In this document: piece after piece, positions 12,960-26,548 of the stretch
Layout: every line of letters starts with the position of its first letter
Numbering within the stretch: the first letter of the stretch is position 1
Assembly: GCF_004210375.1 (NCBI RefSeq)
Contig: NC_134830.1
Span: 68,240,326 to 68,304,325 of the forward strand
DNA length: 64,000 nucleotides
Reading direction: 5' to 3'
Source of the DNA: Tachypleus tridentatus
Lineage: Eukaryota > Arthropoda > Merostomata > Xiphosura > Limulidae
Notes under the pieces: model-generated
The model's database searches: none
Seen by the model: the letters and a program-made list of their open reading frames with translations, nothing else
Told to the model about the DNA's origin: nothing
Translations under genes and position numbers: made by a program

Positions 12960-15900
12960 ATTTAGTTACAACATTTTTAATTCCTTTAAATCGCAAAACA
13001 ATGATTTTTCTACCTTACTGGAAGTTTTATCGTAATTAACTGCAAAAATAAAACATTTAGTATGTAAGTTATCTCGCTGTTCAGTTTAAATTTGTTCACA
13101 TCATTTATTAGTCACTATTCACTTTTTTTATTTTAGCTGACTTTGATGTATTTGGGTTCTGCATTACTACAAATTTTGTGATAGCGACGAAATTAACTCC
13201 TTCACTTCATGATACAAATCTCGAAAAACATTTGAGACTCGACAAGTGTTCAGTGTTTTTGCTGTAATACTTTTTCATTGTATAGAAAAGTCCATGAAAA
13301 TGATGAGTTTTCGTGTACATTGTACGATATATGCACCAGTGTATCTTATGCGTAATGACCATACCTTAACCTCCTGTTTTGGGAAGTGGTAATGAGTTAA
13401 AAGGTACTTGCATATGTTACGTGTATTATGATTATCTTCCTCTGTTGTTTCGTTATTACATTGTGCCTCTCTTCCCACAGTTGCTCAATAGAATGTCTGA
13501 AGCTTTATATGCTAAAAACCGGGGTTTCCGTGTTGTGAGCAGAATACAGGTTACTCTTTGTGTAGCTTGGGGCTTAACAAAAAATAATAAACAAGTTGTA
13601 TGAACGTAAACATGTAAATTCTAGCATCAGATAGTCAGACTTGTGGTACTTGAGAAAAATTTAATTTTTAGTTCTCTTTTAGATTATAAAGTGAACATTT
13701 CATTTTCATCAACATTTTCAAAAAGTTTCACACGTGTGAAATTGCACAAAAAAAAAAAAAACTGGCCGTGAGATAACAACAAGCTTATTATATCTGCTAT
13801 TTATACATTGTATAAGGTCATTCCCCTGTGAGGTTTGTTAATTCCATCCGAACTTACCTGGATGAACACCAGCCACATGTTATATTAGTGTAGCATGCTA
13901 TGGAGATAATTAAGTTGGTCATGTTTGATAAAGTAATATCCCTGTCGATGTGATATCTAACCCTTTCCATTGTAGACGCGCTAGGGTCGACAAGAATACT
14001 TAAACTGGTTGAGATCTGCATTGGTATTCGTGCATTAATTTGCATGTCAGCAGTTGGATAGCGCAGACAAACCTCAGAAAAAGTGCATAGATAATACTGT
14101 GAAGTAATAATAGTTCTAGCAGGAGACTGGATGTCTCTAATAGAATTAAAGTAATTTTGTTCGCGCTGGGCCAGTCCTTATCTCTTTCTCACACAACTCA
14201 GTGTGTCGAATTGAAAGATATAACAGTGAACATGCTACAACCATATTCCACCAAAGAACCTCTTATAAACTGGATAAACAGAGAAACTGGAAATTATTAC
14301 TAAGATGATGGCAGGATTACTATTTTTCTTTGGATGGTCTTGATACAACCAACGACGAGCTATGAAATACTTATCTGACTATTCAAAAAGAGTCAGGTGA
14401 TGAAACATCTATGGAAGAGCTGTTTGGCAGATCCGGAAATTTGTCAAAATAACATTGTATATTTTAGATCACAAGCATGAGTCACGAGTGTATATTGTGT
14501 AATATCTAATATTTGTATACATTCACGATGTTAGAAAAACACGTAAGTTCAAGAAGTCTTTTTATTCATTTCTAATGTTTGTATACGTATTTTTATGGTA
14601 TTATATGTATGTGCATGTAAAAATCTGTGTTTGTATGTGGTGTTTCGTAATATTATGAAACTATATAGAAATTGCTTCATTTATGGTTTATTACGTGTAT
14701 GAATAAAACACTGAGAGTAGGGCCGCTTTAATCACTGTAATTTATAGTCGCCCCCAAGGGGTAGATGTTCTGTATGGGTGTACTACCTTTGGTAAGGCCT
14801 TGACTGAGAGGTGGCAAATAAGTAAAGTACAAAATGTTAAAATGGTGATATATAAAGTAAAACTGTGGTTATTGACTCGTTCTACATCATTGGACGATTT
14901 TGTGTGCTCATATTATCATTGGTGTTGGTGGGAAAATATTTACAGCGTTGGAAGGTGCAATAGATAGTGTTTCGTTTCTTTTTCGTGAATATTTATGAAG
15001 GTCGTCTGCATTATCACAGACTAAATTAAATGTAGCCAGCCAACATCACCATCTGAGAATCCTAAGGCTAGTGGGATTTGACTATCGCTCTTATAACTCA
15101 CACAAGGCCTTCAACTATAAAATGCAGTTTTTTTAAAGTACAGAATTCGAACCATAGAACTTAAGATTTATGGTCTAGCATACGAATCACTGGACAGTTC
15201 TTGGCCTTGAGATAATAGATTTTCTGATGTTTTTGTAATGTTCTTTAGAAATAGTTCCTACAGAAATTAATTATTTTTTTTTTATTTATCATCTGTAGGA
15301 AGTAAAATTTGTTGGTTGTAGTGACTGTGTTACACTGAGACTAGGTTTGGCGTACTCGATGTTTTGATTGGTCTTCATGTGATGTAATCACTTCTGCAGA
15401 TGGAAATAATATATAAGCATTCATTTCTGCTGAATATTTTTGCAACATATTTTTTCCTGTTGCAAGTTGCAGCTAGAACACTTAATATTATGGATTATAA
15501 TTATATTGTTTGAAGTAGTAAGTAACACAAGGGTAACATTGCTTTGTGTTCACTTTAAGATAATATTTTTCTTGTATTGACCGTGACACAGCGGCATGTC
15601 TACGGACTTACAAGCTAGAAACAGGTAGCCCATTGTGTAGTTTTGTTCTTAACTTCAAACTAAACAATTTGTATTGAAACAAAAGTACAAAAAAGTAAAA
15701 TACCTATTTTAGTGGATTATTTGTTCAAAATATGATTGGCACTTTTACAGTAGTTAACTCATTTTAGTTACTTATTTAGAAGTCAGTTCCTGGGGTTTTT
15801 TACCTATTTTCATTCTTCGTTCTGTCTGAGTTATATTTTATCTAACGGTCAAACAATGAAGGGTGACTCATGCATATGAATGTTAACCATGTTAACTTGC

Positions 15901-17034
15901 ACCATGCTAAGAAACAGCTCACTAGGGAGTATGGCAGAGTATTGGTCAAGTGTACGTTCCATACTAAATCTGTTCAATCATTATCATACATAAAAACTGC
16001 TCGTATCAAATTATAGCCGTAACAGTGATGTTATAAGTTTCAATCCGAAACTACCATATGAATTTCTGACCTAAAAGATGCTGAACTCGTGACGTGTTTC
16101 CAATCCCGACTTTTTCCTGGCTGTCTTTTTTTCAACTTGACTGGCCAAAAGTAGCACCATGTTTTTGTCGAATTCCCTATATCTTGAAATAGAAGATTAT
16201 GTTTTATTTGGCGATGTGAATAATTTTACTGTCCATAAGATTCCTGGAGCCATCTTCAGCATGATGTTGACCAAACAGGAGCTTGTACTAAGAGTTGAAA
16301 AATTATTTTCCAACGAACCAGTATTCTCAGTGATGCCCCAGTTTAAACGTTGGTTACATCACTTTAGCCTAGATTCCATCATCAACTAGTGTTTCTGACA
16401 ACTGTGCCAATAATTGTTCTAGCATACTACATTGTCTACAAGACAGTATTTTGGAACATTACTGCCAGGCCCAGAGAATTAGGTAATATAAAATTTGATG
16501 ATGTACAAAAAATAAAAGGATAAGCAGAAAAGTTGGATTAAACTGAAAAGTCCAAGAGTTTCATCAAAACTATAAATAATTGATCAAAAACCAAAAGAAA
16601 TTCACCAAACATCTGAATAAATATTTCAGAAACTTTTATATTTGTAATTCCAGTAAGTTTGCTCTTCAGTTTCAGGAGTTATTTGTGCTTTCTGTAGTTT
16701 GTAATACAAATTCGCCTTACTCTTCAGATTCAGTAACTCTCAACAGCTACTAAATTAATTCTGAATGACCTATATGTAGTGCATACTGACTTTTCTTTGT
16801 CAAATGTTTTTATTTTTGTCATATTATTTACTGAATTATTATTAAAGGAGGTTGTTCTAGTTCATCATGTCTATGTGTATTGTTCTTCTAAAGTGTTTGC
16901 AATGTAAAGAGTGAGATACTGTAGATACTTAGCTCATTCAAAACTTTTCTTTTTATCTTTGACTGATTATAAATTTAACTAACTGACCATCTGCTTTGAT
17001 AAAAGTTTGTTGTTGTTTTTTTACAAGTATCATA
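12960..17034. other. Intergenic, no recognised gene
   Basis: Apart from SINE fragments at about 15003-15200 and 15588-15655, nothing identifiable. A 76-codon ORF at 16159 has no recognised motif. Confidence 0.55.
15588..15655 (+). mobile_element. SINE-B fragment
   Basis: CAGCGGCATGTCTACGGACT and TAGCCCATTGTGTAGTTTTG match head and body parts of SINE-B; the middle is deleted. Confidence 0.5.
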
Positions 17035-17225
17035 GACGGAATATTTTGAACTGTCGACCAGAAGGATGACAATCGGTCAGCAGGATCATAACACCTACCA
17101 TCCACATTAATGGATTGACTGTCACTCTTATAACGCACTCACAGCTTAAAAGGTGTGGGGGTAGGATATTTTGTGAAATTTGACGAATTTGAGCCCAGTT
17201 CGCCATCTCCATAATCTAGAGCTCT
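17035..17225 (-). mobile_element. Diverged SINE-A-related fragment
   Basis: The GGATTGACTGTCACTCTTAT and AACGCACTCACAGCTTAAAA blocks correspond to the SINE-A middle on the minus strand. The head is degraded. Confidence 0.5.
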
Positions 17226-17925
17226 TTCATATGAATAAAAATGGTAAATTCTAACTAACAAAAACAAAAAGTCATGGAATACGAAACATGCAAATTAAAA
17301 ATAGAAAAAAACAAGTAAAACGTGCTTGAGATAAAAAGCCAAACAATGGCATGTTTCATTCACTGAGCAAATGAATGGTGTAAAAGGTAGGAAATACAAT
17401 TAACAAGGTAAAATACCTTTTGGTACTTACATTTTATGTAAGAACTTTTCCTCGTCTGTCTCCTCACCTTTTCCACTGGTTGAGAATCGAATTAAATAGT
17501 CTGTTGTAGTGCAGAGCTATACAATAGGCTATCCACCACGGGGAATCGAATTTCGGATTCTAACATTATCTCTCAACCTCTAGTTGAGAGGCTGACATAC
17601 AAACTAGTTACAAAAATAGTTTCCTCAATTTTAAAGACACCTTACTGCAAGTTTTCACATAGAAAAAGCAAAGAGAAATGAATATACTGTAGAAAAACAC
17701 AAAACCTTCGTATTATTAATATGATTTTTGATATGTGAATGGGCTCTAGCATTTTTCTTACCTTTTGTTTTTTCAAACATACATACCTCAGCACTACTCC
17801 TTTTATGCTCAAGGGCTGTTAACTTTTATATGTATGTGTTCTCTTGTATTACTGGCCTGATGGGCTAAACAACATTTAGAAATAGGGAGTTCTCAGAATT
17901 TCTGAATTGGTTCTATCATCTAGTC

Positions 17926-17970
17926 AGCGCAGATAGCCCTCGTGTAGCTCTGCGCGAAATTCAAAAAACA
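17926..17970 (+). mobile_element. Micro-SINE-A, 45 bp 3' end with target duplication
   Basis: Only the last 45 bp of SINE-A is present (AGCGCAGATAGCCCTCGTGT to the A-rich tail), bounded by target duplication ATCATCTAGTC (17915-17925, 17971-17981). It is an extreme 5' truncation made by target-primed reverse transcription. Confidence 0.88.
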
Positions 17971-18089
17971 ATCATCTAGTCTGTAATGTTTTATTCGACG
18001 TGAACATTTTCTTTCTACGTAAGCTATACGTTGAGTTTATATATAATAAAAAATGGGACACAGTTGAAATTCACTTTTTTTTCACCCTC

Positions 18090-18215
18090 TAGTGATTCAA
18101 GGGTAAATCTGAAGAATTTTGACGCTAAAATCCGGAGTTTGGTACCCATGATTGGCACAGTACAGGTTTTTCATTGTGTAGCTTTGTACATGACAACATA
18201 CAAGCACTTGTTTTC
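18090..18215 (+). mobile_element. SINE-B, diverged
   Basis: GACGCTAAAATCCGGAGTTT and CATTGTGTAGCTTTGTACAT match the SINE-B middle and body. No target duplication was seen. Confidence 0.5.
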
Positions 18216-19396
18216 ATTTTATAAGTTACATTCGGTTTGACATGATTTAAAAGAATAAATAGTCAAGATGGCCATAGTGTCAGTCCATGCGATAATAATT
18301 ATCACCGAAGGTCTATAGTTATTTAAAACGTTCTTAACCCAAAAATGAAACATGAGGTGCGTTACTGAAAGACAAACTTAGCGTTTTTTTATTTTTTTGT
18401 CTTTTATATCGTTGAAGCATCACTGTCTTCAAAAGCACAACGAAACCAACTTTACTTTCTTTTTCTTTTGTAAAACTGAGTTACTTGTGGCATAGAACGA
18501 TACACTTAAGCTATGGTATAGAGGACTTGTAGGGATCCCAAGGAAGCACATCATTTTTGTGTTTTGACTCATTTCCTATTCCTTGTTTCGTTTTTTCGTT
18601 CTGTACTGTGCTTTTATTTAAAGAAGAAGCAAATGTATAGGTTCCTGAAAACACCCAAAACATACATTAACGCGTACCGGTAACTAATGTTAATGGTGCA
18701 AACACGAACATAGAAATTACAAAACAAAAGGAAGGAAGTTATGGAATGCACTAATATATTGTAAGTAAGCCCTCTGCTTTACACAGAGCATTACACCTTG
18801 TTTTATTTTGTCAAACATTTTATTGATATGCTGTCGTAAAATATTGTTTCAAATGTGTTGTATTAATCCACATAAATCAGTCTTCACACAAACCCACACA
18901 AACTCAGGAATATTCATGTTGGGAGTTTGTACAGGCAAAGGTACATGGTGTTACATGGTATTTTTACCCGTTTATTTATTATTTAATTGTATTTGTTCTA
19001 ATCTTAGGATCATTGATTTGCTCCTACCTGATGATTCTGTAATTCCTGAAGAAATGGCATGATGCAGGAGAATTAGCCAATAATAATCAAAAATTAAAGT
19101 GACATCAGTTTTACATAGACCACTAATGCTTTTGGTTGAGATGTAACCCCAAATTTATACTGATACCCTACTTTGCTTCACCATATGTGTTGTTCATTGA
19201 CTGTGAAATTATTCTCCTCGCCAGTGTAAAATAATCTATTATTGCCCAACAATTTCAACTTGGATTGAATGCATCTATAAAAAACATACAACTGCACTGT
19301 TTCTGACCTGATGAACATTTCAACCCCTTGACTTGATTACCTTGTCTCAGTCAGCATCAGTTTTCAAATAGCTATAAATCATTTAGATCATTCATG

Positions 19397-19670
19397 TACT
19401 GCCCGCATGGCCAAGCGTGTTAAGGCGTGCGACTCGTAATTTGAGGGTCGCGGGTTCGCATCCCCGTCGCGTCAAACATGCTCGGCCTTTCAGCCGTGGG
19501 GGCGTTATAATGTTATGGGCAATCCAACTACACGTTGTTAAAAGAGTAGCCCAAGAGTTGGCGGTGGGTGGTGATGACTAGCTGCCTTCCCTCTAGTCTT
19601 ACACTGATAAATTAGGGACAACTAGCGCAGATAGTCCTCGAATACCTTTGTGCGAAATTAAAAAAAAAAC
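19397..19670 (+). mobile_element. SINE-A with target duplication
   Basis: Near-perfect target duplication AGATCATTC(A/G)TG (19385-19396, 19671-19682). A full copy with an A-run tail. Confidence 0.9.
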
Positions 19671-20601
19671 AGATCATTCGTGCTGAAGTACATCCTACTA
19701 TTACCGAGTTAACGTTCTTACCTATATATTTATAGCAATGTAATTAGCAAGCTTATCATATATATCATACAGAGGTACCCTGAACCACATGATATCACTT
19801 ATGTAGAAGTTTTGGTTTCCTACAACGACCACTGCTATTATTAACAGTATCAGTTTAATTTAATCTCTCCACTTATGCACCAACTGAAACAGGAAATTTT
19901 GCCATAATTTATCACATGGAGTAGTTTTCATTTGCCAAAACTTTGGTTTCTACAAATTTGTTATGTGACAGTTATGTTTGTACGAGCAATGGATGCATTC
20001 ACTCTACTACTATTGGGTGTAGTGTGACTATTTGTGTTTTGGTGTGGCAATGTCTGATTTGCTGGATAACAGCCAATCATAGTGTAGGTTAGTAACATGT
20101 GACTATTTTGTGGTGCATTTCCTTTTTTGTTCGTAGAATAGAGATAGAAGTTCTATAATATGTTTTATTTCATAATTTTATTCACTGTTTTCGTAATTAT
20201 TTCTAAATCCAAAAGACCGTATGACAAGAAGATTCTAGAAATATCAAAGACAAAATTATAGTATCGTGCATTACCCTGGATGAACCCATGGAACTACTAG
20301 GGCAGTAATCTGAAGCCATAGTACTACAAAAGTACATACATACACTGCTAGCAAAAATCTTAAGGCCAATCAACATCAAGAAAAAATATGAATTTCACGT
20401 TGTTAGACTCGACCGCTTATTTGAGTAGAGCTTCGATATATGAAAATAAGAAAAGCGAAAACAAAAATAAAAAAAACCTTTTAGTATTTAATAGGGAAAA
20501 TGTGAACACTATGAAATTAGCCTATATACTAGCTGGTCAAACGTATAAGACCATACTACAAAGTAGTCCTAAACAGGGTAGGAAATGCCCAACAAGAGGT
20601 C

Positions 20602-21852
20602 TCAGTAGTGAGTTGCAAGACTGTCATTGCGAATAACATGGTCGATATAAGAGTTTGCTGGAATGTTATTCCAAGTGGTGAAGATGGCTTCATGAAGATC
20701 ATGCACTGTTTGGAATTGACGTCCATTTCTATGGACTTCCCTTGCCATCCACCCCCAAACATTTTCAATGGGGTTCAGTTCGGGCGAACAAGTTGTATTG
20801 TCTAAAAGAATCACGTTATTGGCAATGAAAAGTCCTTTGTCCTGCGGGCATTGTGGATTGCAGCGTTCTTCTGCTGAAAGATCCAGTCATTTTCACAAAA
20901 GCGAGGGCCTTCAGTCAATAAGGATGCTCTCTCCAACATGCCAATGCAGCCAGTTGCTGTTTGACGCCCCTGAAGCTCCATTGTTACATAGAAGGAGAAA
21001 GCACTCCAGATCATGATGGAACCTCCTCCACTGTGTCGTGTAGAAAATGTCTCCAATGGGATATCCTTATTGTGCCAGTAACGTTGGAAGCCATCTCGAC
21101 CATCCAGGTTAATTTTTTCTCATCAGAGAACAAAATCTTCATTCACTTTTCTGCGTCCCATCTTTGATGCTTCTCAGCAAAGTTTAACCGAGCTGTTTCG
21201 TGGCGTGGATTGTTTTTGCTTTTTAAATTTCGCACAAAGGTACTCGAGGGCTATCTCTGCTAGCCGTTCCTAATTTAGCAGTGTAAGACCAGAGGGAAGG
21301 CAGCTAGTCATCACCATCCACCGCCAACTCTTGGGTTACTCTTTTACCAATGAATAGTGGGATTGACCGTAAAATTATAACGCCCCCACGGCTGAAAGGG
21401 CAAGCATGTTTGGTGCGACGGGGATGCGAACCCGCGACCCTCAGATTACAAGTCGCACGCCTTAACACGCTTGGCCATGCCGGGCCAATCGTGGCGTGGA
21501 AGGAGACGTGGCGTTTGAAGACGTTTACGGTTTTTAAAGCCTTTCTCTCGTAGATCCCATCTTATTGTTCTTGCGCTACATTCTGCGTCCGTAAGAGCTT
21601 TGATCTGGTTCGACAATCGGTTGGTGTCTTACAGGAAAACCCGTCGAATTCTCCTGTTCAACGCTAGCAAAATTTTCTTGGGCCAACCACTTGAAATTCT
21701 CGTTTCGTATCCCTCAGGGTCTTTTAAGAAATTTGCACAGAAGTTTTACTACACCCAATCTCACTAGCGATGGCACGTTGAGAGAGACCTTGCTTTTGCA
21801 ACTCGACAATTCTGCCACGTTCAAACTCTGTCAACTTTTTAGCCTTTGCTAT
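20602..21852 (-). pseudogene. Tc1-like transposase, copy 1, dead
   Basis: Aligns with the copies at 30.8 and 39.3 kb. The start codon is ATA instead of ATG (about 21850). The early one-base deletion shared by the family is present after GTGCAAATTT. A SINE-A is inserted in the middle. The second catalytic residue is lost: QQKNAAIH where QQDNAAIH is expected. Further stops are present. The end reads ATHY then TGA at 20602, as in the other copies. A DDE transposase of this type cuts and pastes between TA sites; this copy cannot. Confidence 0.9.
21210..21488 (-). mobile_element. SINE-A nested in a Tc1-like element
   Basis: Target duplication TCGTGGCGTGGA (21198-21209, 21489-21500) lies within transposase sequence. 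The copy is little diverged. Confidence 0.95.
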
Positions 21853-22175
21853 GTTTTTATCCAACGTAGCACAGGAGATGTCAGTGGGAGATGTTGACAA
21901 CGCTAATGCTTGAACACAAATGACTAAGTTTCGTTACGTGTTTACCGATTAACGCTTCGTTTCAGTATGGTCTTAATCTTTTGACCAGCTAATATTTAGG
22001 CTAATTTCATAGAGTTCACATTTTCCCTATTAAATGCTAAAAAAGTTTTTTATTGTTTATTTTCCCTTTTCTTATTTTCATCTTTCGAAGCTCCACTCAA
22101 ATAAGTGGTTGAGTCTAACAACGCAAAATGCATATTTTTTCTTTATGTTCATTGGCCTTAAGATTTTGGCCAGCA

Positions 22176-22180
<5 letters not shown>

Positions 22181-22212
<32 letters not shown>
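22181..22212. repeat. (TA)n microsatellite
   Basis: A TA run directly next to Tc1-like copy 1. Other TA runs: 1190-1211, 3005-3027, 27891-27920. Confidence 0.95.
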
Positions 22213-22215
<3 letters not shown>

Positions 22216-22289
22216 AATGAGCATAGAGACAACTAACACTGAGTGCAAAAGAGCAAAATTCAAGTTGACTCATCCACAGATTATGAATA

Positions 22290-23050
22290 ACAATTCTCAC
22301 CCTTTACTCAACTGAAGATGCTTTGGCAAAAGATATAAGTGACAAGTCAATTATTCAGTGGATCAGAAATGGTACAGAACGTCCCTCGTGGGCAACACTG
22401 CCTCAATACTGCCACAACACGAAAGATGTACTGAGCACGGTGGAATTTTTTATGCCAAGAAGAAGATTTGTCATGTTTAAATATGGGAAGATGGAAGTAT
22501 GAAGAAATAATGACTTTATTTGGTACTTCTACAGTCATTACACTCAAAGTCACTCCATCAACCCCACAATCTTCCAACAGCGAACACTTGACAGAAGAGC
22601 ACTTCTAATAAATTAAGTGCAAGAAACTTGTAGAATATTTTTGCAAATGATGTAAGCTGTGCTGCGAGTAAAGAGGTCCACAACAGAAACAACGTGAGCA
22701 ACTACAGCAGTGTTATGTTTGAGCACCACTTGAAAGCTTCTATTCTGACATTAGGTATTCACTTGAGCGTAACTCTCCTGATATACGTGAAGTCATAACC
22801 CTCAAGCCTTTGTCTCTACTATATTCAAGGTGTTTTGTCAAAATGGCTTTCCAGATAAAGTTTATGTCATAGAAGAAAAATAAGGAAGATTGTCGTTGAT
22901 GTGCTTGGTCCGCTACCACAAAGCAACTTAAGAAATTATGGAGATATACAGGCACAAACTTTTCAAACAGTTAGTCATGAAAGTAGACGACAATTATAAA
23001 ATGGTGATGGAGAGCTTTCGCTTCTGCTGGTGAGTTATTGGACACCAATA
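22290..23050 (+). pseudogene. Ty3/gypsy pol remnant (pre-integrase and integrase)
   Basis: An open piece near 22330-22500 reads DKSIIQWIRNGTERPSW, typical of the linker before the integrase zinc-binding domain. Near 22886 KIVVDVLGPLPQS matches the start of the integrase catalytic core (D-x-x-G-P-L-P). Stops interrupt the frame in several places. It abuts Tc1-like copy 1 and SINE-A, so this stretch is a transposon graveyard. Confidence 0.5.
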
Positions 23051-23054
23051 GAAG

Positions 23055-23330
23055 TATTGCCTGTATAGGGTGGTGGTTAAGGCGCTCGACTCGTAATCTG
23101 AGGGTCGCGGGTTCGAATCCCCGTCACACCAAAATGCCCACTCTTTCAGTCGTGGTGTCGTTATAATGTGACGGTCAATCCCACTATTCATTGGTAAAAG
23201 AGTAACCCAAGAGTTGGCGGTGGATGGTGATGACTAGCTGCCTTCCCTCTGGTCTTACACTGCTAAATTAGGAACGGCTAACGCAGACAGCTCTAGTGTA
23301 GCTTTGCATGAAAACCAAAAACAAACAAAG
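23055..23330 (+). mobile_element. SINE-A copy
   Basis: The head (GTGGTTAAGGCGCTCGACTC) and body are well kept, with tail AAAACAAACAAAG. The first bases of the head differ from consensus, and no target duplication was found. Confidence 0.88.
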
Positions 23331-24494
23331 ATGTTTGAAATAAAACTGGAAGTTTCATTGGATCTTCTGTATATGCTCCCATTCAGTAGCCACACAGAGT
23401 ATACAGTTAAAATAACAAACATCATTGACGCCACGCCAGTCTCTATTCAATAAGACTTAAGCCAGTTAGTAATGAAACAATTTTTTTAGAAGTACAAAGC
23501 GAAAGAACAGCCAACTAACTAACTTTAAAAAAATCACTAACATTAAGTAAACCAACTAAATGGTCTGAATTTCCAATAGAAATGGCTTCCAGAATATTAC
23601 TAGAGATGGACCTGAAAGTGGATTTTCCCGACAATCTATTTAAAGAAAATCCATCCAGTGATAAGAAAGCAAGTGTGAGCAAAATAAATAAAGTGATTTT
23701 ATTTTGGTACCATAAACTACAGAAAAAAATAACAACAACCAAAACGATTGATACCTGACAGTTTATGGACAGTAAAAGAATAGAGAAAGAAGATTTTGTT
23801 AACCAAAATGCCATTTGCACTTTCTTACGTATTTACGTAATTATTTAATTATTGTGTTGTATATATACGTTTGTCAATATTAATGTTGTTACTTGTCTAG
23901 ATCTATCATACATTGCTCATTATGGAGTTTAAATTTGATGTATCATTATATTTTAATAGGGTTAATCAAGGAACATTATGATCCAGGGAGAGGGGAGAGC
24001 AGTACTGAAGGCTTTCCTTTTTTTAAGATTATGTTATTGTTTGTTATATAAAGAGCGAATTTGAGTACACGATATCGATAGTTAACATCACGAATTTGTT
24101 TGAAAACTTAGGAAACAATTTTAAGGGTTAAAATGCGAGTTATATTAAAATTGGTTGTTAGGATGTGCGAGTATGCTATGGTAAATGATTAATTTTGTTA
24201 CTATTAAAGTATTACAGCTAAGTAGATGAAATAGTTTGTGGACGATAGAAGATAATTGGTAAGTGAATTGTTTTATTAGTGTTTACTGTGAAGTTAAATT
24301 CATCGTTCTTTCAGTTTAAAGTTGACTTACTTACACAAAGGTAAAACTGTGGAAACTGTAGTCGAATAACGAATACTTTTGTTATCATTAAATGGACTGG
24401 ACTCGCATCCTTCTTTTTACCGAATAACACAAAAGAACTCGCCCAACAAGTGCGATGAGTATTATTGTGTGTACTGTTACATGACATAATGCAT

Positions 24495-24560
24495 TTTTAA
24501 TTAAGATAAAGTACAGAACAATGTTTCGACCCTTTTACGTCATCTTCAGGTTTGTTCGGT
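24495..24560 (-). repeat. Possible 3' end of a retroelement
   Basis: On the minus strand it reads CCTGAAGATGACGTAAAAGG then GTCGAAACATTGTTC, a motif pattern common at 3' ends of retroelements in many animals, recalled from memory. No coding sequence upstream supports it. Confidence 0.25.
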
Positions 24561-25363
24561 TCCCGTTGCAAAAATACGCGCTCTGAGTTTTAGGGATGCG
24601 CAGTTAGCCCTTTGTGCGGCTTTACCAGAAAATTCTCAAACAGACAAACAGATACACATATGTTATTGATTATTTTACAGCCCTCTGCAGTGCTAAAGTA
24701 GTTTCAAAAAGGTTCCGGTATGAACGTATTTGAATTAGAGTGCTATTGCTTTTAACATGTAGTGAAACGTACGTTATAGATACACATACACCGTTGTAAA
24801 GATTGAGTGTATAGTCTATGTTCTTACAGTACACGTGCTTTATGTTGTTTAAAAACCTTGTTCTTTAAGAAGGTTTTATATTGGACACATTTTCTATTAG
24901 TGTGACTTATTCAATTTCCTTCGTAATTCGAAAATTATAAAACAATAAGCAATTAAATTGCACGAAATTTGATATTTAACATGTATAGCACGGCAATGTA
25001 AAGGGTGAATGTAACTGATTTTAATTGGCCCTTCTGCAAAATTTTAAATTGTGTCATGTTGTTTTGTAATATAATATTTTGTGATTACTATGCGTAATTT
25101 TGTAGTTATGGATGACAAGTTTGGCTGACAGATATCACTGATGGATAAATGTTTTTTATTGAAGTAAACTAAACTTAAGCTGTTTTCTTTTGGTACTCGG
25201 TTAATCCAAAAATGACACACACAAAATATTTTTTTTGTTAAATAGCTTTTAGTTAGTTTAGTTAGTTATCACCATTGGATTCCATCTAGGAACATAGGGC
25301 CGCAATCGCTTGCGGATTCTTCAACAAGTATCTAAGTGAGTAGGTTGTTAGCCCACTGCACCG

Positions 25364-25588
25364 AGCCGTCCCTAATTTAGCAGTGTAAGACTAGAGGGAA
25401 GGCAGCTAGTAATCACCACCCACCGCCAACTCTTGGGCTACTCTTGTACCAACGAATAGTGGGATTAACCGCCACATTATAACGCCCCCACGGCTGGGAG
25501 GGCGAGCATGTTTGGCGCGACGCGGGCGCGAACCCGTGACCCTCGGATTACGAGTCGCACGCCTTACGCGCTAGGCAATGCCAGGCCT
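25364..25588 (-). mobile_element. SINE-A lacking its 3' tail
   Basis: A CpG-rich minus-strand head and body. The tail is replaced by unrelated GC-richer sequence (25280-25363) that carries the small hairpin CCGCAATCGCTTGCGG. Confidence 0.85.
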
Positions 25589-25762
25589 TGTAACTAGCTT
25601 TTACAAGCAAGTAATTTTCTTAGTGTTTGAAAAGACATTTCGAACCAGTCAGAAGTTTATTTAAGCTATAACTGTTTAAGCATTTATTATGTAACCTTGT
25701 AAAAGTAAATGCTTGCTATTTGTGCTTTAGGACACCGTTTATGATCTCTATCTAAGCTTGTT

Positions 25763-25891
25763 TGTTTTCTGGTATTTGCGTAAAGATACTCAAAGGTTAT
25801 CTATACCGGCTGTCACCAGCATTAATAGTCAAATCCCACTATTTGGTCAGACACGATTTGGCGTTAAATGTTGGTGACAGCCTGTATAGAT
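25763..25891. repeat. Inverted fragments of a SINE 3' end forming a hairpin
   Basis: Arms 25799-25818 and 25872-25891 pair at 19 of 20 positions. The left arm continues a degraded minus-strand SINE tail (TTTGTTTTCTGGTATTTGCG), so both arms are probably SINE 3' ends in opposite orientation. Confidence 0.6.
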
Positions 25892-26548
25892 CCTTACTCA
25901 TTAGATTGCTTACATGGGCCAAACGTGGTCCAATGGCTAGTGTACTGTTGAACTATGAACCAACGGATCCAATGTTTGTGTTCCGTTACACCACACTAAC
26001 CACTGGACCACATTTGACCCATGTGCTCAACCTAACTAATACGTGCCCAGAAGGTCGTCTTATCTAATGTTCTGCAAAGCTTGACTTGGTAGCCTGGATG
26101 ATTAATTAGGCCTACTAGGAATTATAATTATTTTGAAACACTTAAATTATTATTGTGTGTGGAAGAAGTAAACATTTCGACAATTTGTTGTTTCAGGTTG
26201 TGGCTCTTGGTAGATTTAAACTGCTAGAAAATAACTGCTTTTCTTTCATTAATAAAATTATCAAGCAAGATTTCCCGTGTAATATTTGTATTGAGGCTCA
26301 TTCTGTTAACTAATTAAAGTAGGTAGTCTAACGTTTTAATTATCGCAGTATGGAATGGAGTAAAAGGAAACATTGAAGGGCCGTAACTTATTATTTGTAG
26401 GGCATACTAGAAATAAACTCCCTATTTAAATTGTATAATTTTATAATGGATAAAATTTAATTTGAACATGAGTGTGCGGGCCGGATAAACTCAGCTGTGA
26501 TGCCGGATTCCATTTTGACCATGCTAAATTAGATACAATTGTAGCATA

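Larger units (their letters stand above)
20343..22178 (-). mobile_element. Tc1-like element, copy 1
   Basis: Terminal repeats CACTGCTAGCAAAAATC (left) and GATTTTGGCCAGCAGTG (right) lie between TA dinucleotides; the right end abuts a (TA)n run, a natural TA target. Long inverted subterminal regions (about 230 bp) are shared with the copies at 30.1 and 39.0 kb. The transposase is on the minus strand and interrupted by SINE-A. Confidence 0.9.

Noticed and set aside
16159..16389. 76-codon ORF starting MFLSNSLYLEIEDY
   Set aside because: Reads like protein, but there are no known motifs, no splice context and no repeat support; left unassigned.
19399..19470. tRNA-Thr(CGT)-like gene
   Set aside because: The tRNA-like part is the head of SINE-A here and in all other copies; stems are imperfect and it is followed by the SINE body.
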